Assembly (NCBI GenBank): GCA_030141605.1
Contig: JAQGDQ010000038.1
Coordinates: 310,001-374,000, forward strand
Reading direction: 5' to 3'
Source of the DNA: Tubiluchus corallicola
Taxonomy: Eukaryota > Priapulida > Priapulimorpha > Priapulimorphida > Tubiluchidae
Length of the DNA: 64,000 nucleotides
The notes under the pieces are model-generated. The model did not search any database. It had not been told where the DNA came from and worked only from the letters and a program-made list of their open reading frames with translations. The position numbers were made by a program, and so were the translations under genes. Positions 13,601 through 25,600 of this stretch are shown in pieces (position 1 is the stretch's first letter; every line of letters starts with the position of its first letter).

Positions 13601-16600
13601 TGGTTTAGTATTGATTTAGTGTTGACAGTATCATTCTCAGTCACCCTGATTGCTGACATTATTATCTTGTTAGCTGTGTTCTGAACTTCTGATTTTGCAA
13701 GCAATGACATTAGTTTGAATGTTTGGAATGGTATTAGCAGGAGCTTGATCATATAGTGATCAATGAATGATTTCCTTAATTTCCCGATAAAATAAAAAAC
13801 TAGCGATAATATTGATTTAAAAATGCTATTTTACATTAGCATGTAGACACGATTAATATGGTCAGTTTTCGTATGCGGCTTTTGTTTGAGTTTTTTGCTT
13901 AAAAGCAGTAACTAATTTGCATTTTAACCATAATTTTTGTTTTAAATGAACGTAGGAAAAGTCAACATTTTCACATAGGGTTCGTATATATATTAATGTA
14001 TGCAGTAGAAATGTATCATTGTTGTAGTGTTTGTGTGATTTTTACGTACTTTTGTTTCTCCTACAAGCCATTTTATTATGCATGCTAATCTACTTGTGCT
14101 GTTTACAGCATGTTCCTCCTTGCTTACAGCAAACTGACGGCGAACACTCAGCAAAAACGTCATCATCGTCGTCGTCATCAACAACAACTCAACAGCCAAA
14201 ATCATCGTCAACAGAAGTGCCAAAGAGACTCCATGTATCGAACATACCATTTAGATTTCGAGATCCAGATCTTAGGGCAATGTTTGGCGTAAGTAATTTA
14301 ATATTGTATTATAGGGTTGGCCGATGTGCTATTCACCTTCATACTTCGGAAGATATCATGTATATTTTATTTTTATATCACAGTAATTAGCATGTTTCTA
14401 GAACTTACATTATTGCTATTATTCAGTAATACTGCATATGCCATGTATTTTCAAGAAAGAAGTATTCTATGCAAACCTCTGCAGTTGAAAATTTGTCTTA
14501 TTTCTATAACATTTTAATTTCTTTGTTGTGTGTGTAATATTCAGATTTTGATTTAGTTGAATTTTAAATTTTTGTTTCGTCTTTATCTGGCTAATTTTGT
14601 TTTTCAGCAATTTGGCCCAATTTTAGATGTTGAAATTATTTTTAATGAAAGAGGTTCTAAGGTAAGTGAAATAAGTTTTATTCATCCCAGCTTCTTTTTT
14701 CCATTAAGTGGTATTAAGATTTACAGTTTTTACCTAATTGAAAATGTTTTATTATTGATACATGATGCTAAAGTCTTTGCCTTTTAAGTTCCTTAGAACT
14801 GCCCTTGGTTTCCGCATTTCATAAAGCTCACAAAAATTCTTCAAGTCAAAAAAACAAAAACCACAAACCAAAACCAGCTGAATTTTCTGAAGACCGCCTT
14901 TGTCTCAGGTTCCAAAAACCCTTCTTGTTTTTCAAATCTCCTTCAAGTGTAGCTGGTTTCGACTTACTTTCTCGCATGCGAGTATTCGAGTAGCTGAATC
15001 CGTCATCTTCAAGAACTTCTATATTGAGAATTCAATAAAACCCGGACGTTGCATTTCTGCCATTTGCGTGTCCTCATCCGTGAAACTAGTCGTGCTTGCA
15101 GAGATGTAGTCTCCATTGAGAAACTTGATTGATTAGTCAGTATAGATTGAGCAAGCTAAAATGCACGCAGTCCTTTCTATGACACCGGGCTGACTAAACA
15201 AATCTCTAATTGGGTGTCCATCATATTTGCTATATTATTTTCCCAGGCTTCAATGTTTTTTTAGGAAATAATTACAGGCAAGGGTGCAACAGAATTGCCC
15301 AAGATTTGCATTCCTATTTACTTTGCAGTGAAACAAAAAGGTGGTAGTATAACCATTCTTTACAATTTTTTGTGATATTGTCCTACCTGAATTAGAATCC
15401 CGTTTGACATCGTGCACTTAGTAATCACTATCGATAAACATGCTAAACTCGGTCAAATTAGTTGTATTGCATTTTTGGTAAAATATTACATTTAACATAG
15501 TTTCTTCAAAATCACATCTAGACATGGAACATACATTTTTCTTGCTAAATTTTATAGCTAACATACAGACATTTGTTTAATCTTCCAAATACCTTTGTGA
15601 AAATATTTACATTTGGTGGTGTTCAGAAGAACTATAACATCAAAAAAGGAGTAGCAGTAATTAATATTTCACTTTTTCACGTCTTTCTGATTGCCCTCAT
15701 ATTTGAGTAAAATTTGTTCAACAATGAGTGTAGATGTCTAAATGGGAATTTTACTGGTCTATGTGAATTATCAATATTGTTGTAACCTATAAAATCACTT
15801 GCAGCAAAAGTGATTTCAGCAGTTTTCAAAACAATTGTTTATTAAAACTAAGCACGAAACATCACTTTTCAAGTGTCTTTATTATTTTGAAAGGAAATCA
15901 AAATTGTCTTGTACCATGCTTTCCTACTGAGGTTACAAAGCTCACAATTATATAATTAGAGCAGCTTCCTCAGCTGTGATGAATAAATGAGTAACCATTA
16001 AGAGATTTTGTAGTCACTACTTAAATGAATTGTTCGATGTTCAATAGTATCAATTATTTTGAAACTGGTTCCCTGTAATTACTGTCTTTTTGATCTAAGC
16101 ACTATATTGTTTGCATCTGCTGTTACACGTTACATTGTCCTTTCCTATTGGTAACATTACACTCTTGTGTGTTTCTTTTATAAAAAGCGAATGACGATTT
16201 CCGTAACTTTGTTCTTTTAAAAATACAGTCGCTTATTTAGGTCATTGACATTATGATATAAAACAGTTTTTGCCATGGACAGTTTATGGACTTGTTTTAG
16301 TACTAAGAGTAACAAAGCAAACACATCTTGTGTGTTCGGAGCTGGTTCTTGGTATATAAATAACTGGATGGAAATTCCAACTCTGCAATGTGCGACCAGT
16401 TTTCGTGATCCTTTGAAGTTTCGCAAGCAATAATGAACCTACTGTTTTTCCAGACGGTAACCAGTTGTGCGAGATGCTAATCTAACGCAAACAAACCTTG
16501 TATAGCAGCAAAGCGAGTTGGTTTGGATTAAATTTGCAAACCAACCTAACCTGTCAAAATTGGGTGTGCTTGCCACAAATTCGTAACAGTAAAAAATGGT

Positions 16601-19600
16601 TTTACTGTTTGAAAAAGGGAAATAAATTTATGAATTGGATCTCTGTATACCTTTTTGTCATGAATTAGTGCATTAATTGTTTTTATGTCCATTATGTGAG
16701 CACAAGTTCATAATTTTAAAGAAAATTTATTCTTACATTTCAGTTTTTTAATGGCATTTTTAAATTCTCCAACCCCGAGCATTTTCCTCTATTGATATTC
16801 AGATAATATTTTTATAACATTTCTGCAGATTGTAAGGGATATAATCTTGAGATCTTACGGGGTTCAGTCGGCACTCACTCGAACTTAACAGGTTAAGTTT
16901 TATATTGGCGATATATTGACAATGTTGATGACAGTGTTGTTGCTAGAAACTAATTTCCTAGTTCTGGGTGCCGTAGTTATATGTGTATACATACTGGCCG
17001 TGCCAGCATGTGAAACTTCACGTGTACAGCATGGTGTGGCAGCACTGGGCATGTGTTCCTGAGCCTCCTTCAGTGGGAGACCGTCCTGTGGTGGTGGAAT
17101 GTTTAGCTATAATTTAATGAACGATTAACTGCTTGTAATATCCTAACACCTCTCTACTTGTAGGCAGCGGGTATTTATGTACTAATTAGGTCTGCTAGCA
17201 CTTTAAAGAACCAACCATAGAAAATTCTTCAGCCAAAACGATTGAATTTAGTTCTCAGTAATCGTCTATTAGCACTACCTTTGTTAATGTGTTTTATCCA
17301 CTAGATAGTTTTCAGCTAGCAGTACTTTGCACATTGCATTGCTAACTGACATGGCTAAAGTTTGTGTGCTAGTGGCCATGTAGTTTAAATCATTAAGATT
17401 AACTTATTTGTAAGTTCAAATTTAATAAGAAGTAGCTAAGCCTTATTTTGACAGTAATTTGTTGAGGAGTGCTTTGATGGATAATGTTTACATACGAGAT
17501 GCATCGCTGAATCTTCCAGTTAAAATCAAGTCAGTATCTTCCATCTAATTATAATTACGTATTTTAGCTAAATTGTGAATGGGTAATGGAGAGGATTATA
17601 ACAGATTATTTGTTTTTGGGCTTTATTTGAGGTTATCTGTCAGCCTTGATCTAAGTTATGTAAGTTTCAAATGATAGCAACTTGCATTAGTAGCAGTTTC
17701 AGGAAGAGAACTGCAATGAATTATGTAGGACAGTGTTTTTGTGATTTGTTATTCTGTTGAATGTCTCTGTTACCTCCATGCTGTATTGTAAAAGATTAGC
17801 AATAAAAAAATCGTTGTTTAGGTGCATTGGAATTGTTAAAAAAGCAAATAATGTGTAATGGCAAATTTGTTTATATAATAGATATTTATAATTTTTGCAG
17901 TATGACAGACATTGCTAAGTCCATTGTTAGTGCTTTTTACTAATGGCTCCATAGTAAGATTAGATAATTGCAAACAGTAGTTTAAATGTTACTTAAGTAT
18001 TGGTTTGCCAAGACAGTAAATTCGCCCAGAATGACATTGTCCAGATTGTTTAATTGAGCGTGGCCATATTTTCACTCTAGTCTTAGCATACAACTGAGTA
18101 CTAGATGTTTCACAATAGTTAGAATAAGTGCTGAAGACTGCTCAATTTGGGAAGGATTCTAATAATACCAGGGAACAATGGGCGGACATATTAACGTGCA
18201 TGGCAGTGAAATCTGAACACGTTTCTGCCTGGTGTCAAGATGGCCACCGTCGCTCTTCCCTGTTGCATTGCATTGACGACTTGATGCCACTGCACGATCA
18301 TTAAAGCATGTTCTCTTGTTTATTTGTGCATGCAGGGTTTTGGATTTGTAACGTTCCAAAATAGTGCGGATGCGGATGCAGCACGTGAGAAACTGCACAC
18401 TACTATGGTAGAGGGAAGAAAGATTGAGGTGCATGTCTATCTAATGAAGTGGCAGACTTTGGGGAGGTCCTATAAATGGAAGTCGCATCTAGGGTTATTC
18501 TGAATGTGCAATAGGAAACAGAAGAATGGCCTTCGTTACGACTTCTTTTTGTGCCTCTCAAAGCTGTTTTGTCTTATCTATATTATATTATATATCAGTG
18601 TGGCACACTGCAACTAATGCCAATCATGTTTGTTATGACGGCAGTTCCCCTTGCCATCTGTTTATTGCAGTTGATTTTCGGTTTTAGCTGTCGAATTTGC
18701 CATATTTTAGTGGCTTGCTAATAGTGTTTCAGTTCTTGCTTCTCGCTGTACTGTTATACTGAGCATTTGCCTGAATTTACTTGTTATATTAGTGATTGTC
18801 TGGAGCAGGTTTTTATGGAAGTTCTTATTCTACTGGCACGTTGTAACACTGCTAACCTAAACCATGCAAGACATACAGATAGCACTTGGAACTGCAGTTG
18901 GTGCTAAGAAATGTCCATCCTCTGAAATGGTGTTTGTCGTGTGGTGGCTTCTGAGTTATTTATGTAGCTGTTTATAATTAACCAACTTGTCCTTCCTGAG
19001 CTGTGGTGTGCTTAGTAGAAGTAGGCATAATGTCCTTAATACATGTTTGTTTCTGTTTTAGTTGCTAAAAAGTGGAGATAATGTTGGTTGGGGCTCTGTT
19101 TGTGGTTTTCGCACAATATTGCTAAAGATGTTCTTTCTGTCAGGGTTAAAAAGTTTTGCATTCTATTCTTAGCAGTTCTTTAAAAATTACTGAGCTTTAC
19201 TAATTTATCATATTTATCATTTTTTATTTTTGTTAATTAATTAAAAGAAATTCAAGCTCTTCATCCATTATATTTACACAAAACTAAATCAATAATAACA
19301 ATATATTGAAATTATAATCGCTATTTGCTAATGTGTTTATCCAGTAGGAGCACCAGTGGTCCATATTTTGTTTTTTGCTGCAGTGCTAGATCTGGGCTGT
19401 CACCAGTTTCTGTACAACTTAAGTCTTAAAGCCTACTGAGTGTCAAGCAAAATATTCAACAAACACATTGAATTAGCAAGTTTACACCCACTAATTATGC
19501 TGGTGAATTTTTTTGCTTAATTACAATGTAAGTGCTTGGCCATTGGTCAATGCTGTGCAATTGTGAAATGACAACTGTTATCTCATTCAATTCTTGTTGT

Positions 19601-22600
19601 TCCTGTAAATAGAATAAGGATTATTTGTACTTGTTGAATGTGAGTCTTAAAATTAGTGGCCCTCTGTTTTTTTTGTAACATGTTTTCATATCTAATCTAC
19701 TACTTTGATTCACTAAAATAGATAAGCTGTTAGATAAACTAGTCAAACTTTAATTTAAAGCTTCTATTTGCTGTGATTCTGTCACATTTTTTTGACATTT
19801 TTCTTTGATACTTCCTTTCTTCAGGCTACATGAACTAATGTAATATCCACGTGAATAAAGCCTTTTGAAATGGATAATCAGAACCCACCGGGTAGCAAAT
19901 TTATCTCTTGCTGCTTAGCTGTTGCCATGGAAACTTATGAATATAAATGTCTTCATCAATGACTGAGTAGGGCTTTCTGAATGCGAGGAAGTTATACGCT
20001 AGCTACTGCATCCTCATGATGCAACTTTTAACAGAAATTTGATGTAGTGCTTCTTGTTAAAATTTTATGAAACACTTTCATTGAAGCTTTAAAAAGCTTT
20101 AACCTTTACATAAGGTTTTTAGTAATTAAAAGTAAAATAAAAATGTATCAAGAATTAGCAGCGGCTACTCTCTTGCAAAATTTTTAAATGTGTAGTGTTT
20201 TGTAAGAAGGTGTGTAAGTAGGCCTATTTGAGTACTGTTGTAAAACACGCTCTCTGAAAACAAATAAAAAAGAACACGCCCTTTTTAAGTATGTATTTCT
20301 AAAAAAAATTGATTTGTCATTTTTGCATATTTGTTCATGATATATTCTATTTGCAAGCTTTGTATAGCCCTATGAGAGTACTACTAACTGTTTGTCTACT
20401 GTTTAGCATAGCAGTTTTCACAATTAAATTCACAAAAACTGTTTTTTTTTGAAATTTTAAGTTTTAAAGAGGTTGGTTATGTTCATAGTGTGAGAGGTGT
20501 GAGAGAGAGGGTTGTTTATTTACACGTCATTTTAATATCTTAGCAGAAGTTTTTATAATGCTATTATATCTGTACTTTCTTTAGCTTTTTAGAAATTTTT
20601 ACTAATGTTACAGTTCTTTTTTGCAAAGTTTGAATGGATGCTGGTTATCCAGAAAATTTTTGTCCTGTATTGCACTGAGTGAGGTGCTGTGTTCCTGCTT
20701 GTCAGTGATTGGTTGACTTGATCAAACCTTGACTTGCTATCGATCGATATGATTTTTTCCTACTTTGTGATTAGCTGGCTGCTTGCATTTATGGAATGTA
20801 TTGCACCAAGGATTGACATTTCTTACACTTGTTTGTACCTCTAGTTAGTTTTTAGATGGTGAAGGTACTTACCGTTTGTACCGCTAGGGTCACTTCTGCA
20901 GTGTTGGTATTGAGGCATGCTTAACATACTGGCTTGGCCTTTCAACCTTAGCTTTTCAATTCACGACATCTGACAGACGGGTGTGTGTGTTCCAGTCTGT
21001 GTTGTTGGACATGGCTATATACCAACACTGAGCAAAAGTGTCATCTGGTGATAGATTGTGATATTATTCTGACAAGGATGTGCGCTTATTTCATTATGCT
21101 ATGAAACGTGATCATGGGTCAGGATCACTTTACCGAGGTAAGGTACTTAGCGCTCAGCCATTTTGGAAGAATTGATCCAGATTTTCAGACCATGACTATG
21201 AATTTTTCAATTACAGTATCTTAAGTGTATATATAACTACATAAAACATAAGTAGGCTTATTTTAATTTTAAATTAAGTATTTGTTGGATTGCATTTTTA
21301 TCTGGGTCTATTCTGCTTTGCTATCAGTGGTACCTGGCCTTTATTATCAACAAACAAAAAAACCTTTTTAGGATGTACACATGATACTGATAAAAACCTT
21401 CCACTGCTCTTATTAGTTTAAACTATGCAAAACCATGATAAATTAGAAATAAACATTATCATGAAAGACTTCAATATTTTTGTATAAAAAAAGCATTTGA
21501 AAGACTCACAGTGGAACAAACAAAAATGTAAGATGAATGAAACATAATGTGGCGTTTGCAATCTCAGTTTTACGGGCGATTCGTGAAAGTTCAAGTACCA
21601 CTGGTGTAATAAACCAGGACATCATTTTTGCGTGAATTTTCTTGGCAAATGAGTTTTCAATGAAACTTGAAACAAAATTATGTTTCTCGTGTTATTGCTT
21701 TCATGTCTCCAGTGTCTGTAGCCATTGCTGTGTTAGCGTATAATTTGGCTAGCTCTTGTGATTTTAATAATGTTATGAAATTGCAATAAGGTCTTGTCAA
21801 TCAACAAAATGGCTTTTAATTTTTGAACATCTCTTGACTTTTTTGCCTGACTTTTATACAAAAATGATGTCTTTGTGTACAAATAAATTAATTAGTCTCC
21901 ACTGTAGTTCATTTTAAAAGTTATTGGCAAGTACATTATTGAACTTTACAGTAAACTAATTAAATTTCATGTTATCAAATCTTTAAAATATTGTTTCATT
22001 TTAAAAGATCATTTGCAACTTGGGTGTCCAACGAAATATTTTTGTTATTAAATACATAACATAACCTATTGTTAAATGTAAATATCATTTTTGGCCAGGC
22101 TTAGTCTAATGAACATTGGTGTCATTTTTAGGTAAACAATGCCACGGCTCGAAGTCAAACGAAAAAGACGCCGCAGGCTTTAGCTAATGGTATTCAGTTA
22201 TTATACATATGAGATCACTTAGTGCAAAAGGAGAAATCGATCAGCACTTATAAATTTCTAAAAATGCATTTATTGTGATCTAATTGAAAAAAAATAAACC
22301 TTTTCTAAAACTAGTACTTAAAGACATATTATAGGAAAAGCATATTATAAGAGTATTATAATAATTTAGAATTGGGATACAGCTATTTTGTAGTTATTTT
22401 GAAATAGAGATTGCTGTTTGGATTGGTTGATGGTATTTTATGATATATTATTCTAATTGTTACTTGAAACCCTCTTTTCTATTTGAGCTGCTATTGCTGT
22501 CATCATTGTGAATACATGCAAGTCAAGCATTATCGTAAAACTAAATGAAAACTGTTATATTTTAGCTGTAGTATTGAAGGGTGCTGCTATCACGAGAAAT

Positions 22601-25600
22601 CGAGTTGCGGCAGCAGCTGCTGCTGCAGCGGCAGCAAGAGGAGCGTATACGGCAGCCGCACTTCGAGGTCCAACTCCTATAGGAGCTGCGGCTCCGACAC
22701 CGGCTCTTCCTGGATATGTGCCGTGAGTGTCAAATTAAAAATAGAAGTTACCTGTGCCTGCTGTATTAAAAAAATTGAGATGTTATTTTATACATTAATA
22801 TGACCTGACGAGTGTACAAATATCCTCCTGGTCTGTAGGTTTGTTCATTCAGTTACATTTTCCACTGTCTCTTGTGTACTCACAAAAGCTGAAAATATGT
22901 TGTTACATAATAAGTTGATGTAGGTATATAAGCCATGATGTCATCTGTTCACAATGAGTGTTACTACTTACGTCTGCCTTAAAAGAAAGCATGTTCCAAA
23001 GAGAGTTGTAATAAGGAGCTTATCTAAATTTTACTAGTTTACCGCCAAATAGAACTGTGCCCCCAAGTGTGCAAGTTACAATAATCCACTTTGAACTTTC
23101 AATCAACTTCTGGTCAAGTGCATTAATTGTGAAGCTAAAATTGTTATGTAAAAATATTTTCTAAGTAAGTGAGTGAGTGAGTAAGTAAAAGTAAGTTTTC
23201 TTATCAGCTGTTTGTGTTAAAATAATTTTAGTATGTCAGTCTTTTGTTTTATGTATGTAATACAGATAATTGATGTATAATCATCTTTGTTAATCGGAAA
23301 TAAGAAATTGATCAGCAAGAATAAAAAATGAAATGTTTGTTCTGTCCCAATACCTATGAGTGTCCATATATGTGTAGTACATAATGTTGCCTGCCTGCAA
23401 ATTGTGTTATAAAACTGTCATCTGCAAAGGCAGGCCTGTGGATTTACATTCATGAATTCCAAGCATTTCTCTGCATAATGAAAGGTGAACTAAATTAGTT
23501 TGCCAGCTGTGAAGTACATAATCACAGTTTATGATTTTGTGGTTCACGGGGGAAGGTTTAGTGGCTAGCCACCGTAAGGCACGTCTTTGGAATGTGTAAG
23601 TTATTATAGTGCAGTTTTTGGTATTTATAGTGTGACAGTCTCACAGATTAATTGCATAATTTACATATCTGTTGCTTACTTTACATAGCAAAGCAAATGC
23701 TATTCTGTAATTAGTGATTTGTTTCTTGCATTGCAGGGCAGCATTATATCAGGATCCATTTCTAGCCTATGCTGAACGTTATCAGGTATTTTCTTTACTA
23801 ACAAATTTTAATTTATGTTTCACCTCCATTCACCAAAAAGTATTTCTCTTTGCCAGCTAAAATTATAATAAATGAAAAATCTTGATCCTGAAATTTGTAA
23901 AGGATTGCATGTGCCATGCAGACTACACATTTTATTTATTTATTTTTTGCTAATTCTATGTTTCTTACTGCCACTAACTAGAATAATGTAACGGAGTAGT
24001 TGTTTTAGGTGCGTCAATCTTTGTTGATACAATGATAGCTTTTATTACTCTAACCTGATTTGGGTTTGTTTTGAGCTGCATGATTTTGCTTTTGGTGCTT
24101 TATTGTTAATTGTTTTGATGAAAATTAAATGAGATGGTCTTGATGGTTTCGAAAGTTTTTTAGGTAGACCTCTTTTTTGTACCATCAACAGGCTGAATGA
24201 GCTATACTGTGACTTCACATTTTATGTCATTATACATGTGCTGGTAATAATCTATTTTAAATAACAAAATTTTAGTGATATATACAGAATATTTTACGTA
24301 ATTAGAAAAAGCCTGTGTGACACGTTCCCTAAACATTTGGTCCTTTTTTATACATTTGCTGTCATTCAACACGAGTTATTGGCACTTGTGCACTTTCAAG
24401 TTTTACATGGCTCGTAAAACGTGCTTATGCATAGTGTTAATCGATAATTGTTTTTCTTATCACCTGTGCAAATTAGTAATTGTTAATACAATTAATCTGA
24501 GATCACTATTTTTGTAATAATATTGATGAAATATGTAAGTTGCCCTCAATTCTGTGGCTGCTGTTGGTGACACTTAACATGTTATCAACGTTCCACAAGA
24601 CTGTCTCATTTAAACAGTCCAGTTCCGTTTCAGTTGAATTTGTTATTGTTAACTTAATTCTATTTTAGGCTGCTGCCGCTGCATCAAAGTTTCCTATTGT
24701 CTCACTAGGCGGCGATACCGCTTTAATGGGCAAAGGCTTAATGAATTTACCTGGGGTACTAAACTCTTGTGTTCTGTAGATATTGTGTAGAGAACTAATT
24801 ATTACAAAAGTATTGTGCTGGCTTTGATGTATTACATCGAAAATTTGATAGAAACTTTTCAGACTTGAAATTCTAATTTGGCTTATGAGTAGATTAAAAA
24901 TTGTAGTGTGTATTAATTAGTTCTCTTTGTGTGTGTGTGGATATTTCAAAAGGCCAGTGGGTAGCTTATCATGGATTGAACAGTAAAATAGTTCGTGATA
25001 GCTATGACACTGCTTTAAATTAACATTTCTATCATTTTACTTGTGCAAGGATGTAGAAGGTTATCTCTGTCTTTTCCTTAACAACTACAACTAGCAATTC
25101 TTCTATTTCTATAATTTGACTGCATGATTTTTTTAATGAAAAATTTGTATTTTTGGCATTTTTGTGTTTCTGCAAATGTCGAGTTTATCAGAGTTTAAAC
25201 TTTGCTTTAGTACGTATAGACAAAATAATATTAGTTAATTATTTAGCTTGATTGAATCTTGCCATTAGCACTTGTCTTGAGATAATGTTTGCATGATCGA
25301 TTATAGTTTCTGTGTTCGTGCCTCAAACAGATTCTGTCCGTTCTGTGGACAATTGATGTTTGTCAGGCTTTGTTTCAACTTAAATGCTTTTTAACACATT
25401 ATGTTTTCTTGTTTTTGTTATCAAATTGGAATGCATGTCACTTTTACAGAAATTTATACTCTAAAGTAGGAAACTTATTTTATTTTAAATGATCCTAAAT
25501 CAGCTATTATAAGAACCATGCATTGTTCTCATTTTTTTCTATAATTATTTTCCAGTAAACTTCGGCAAGCATTATTTTAGAAACTCTTACACCAACATGT

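Noticed and set aside
19921-19934. GTTGCCATGGAAAC as a functional X-box
   Set aside because: Good match, but it sits deep in an Rbfox intron about 19 kb from the ciliary gene; a match of this length is plausible by chance in 64 kb.
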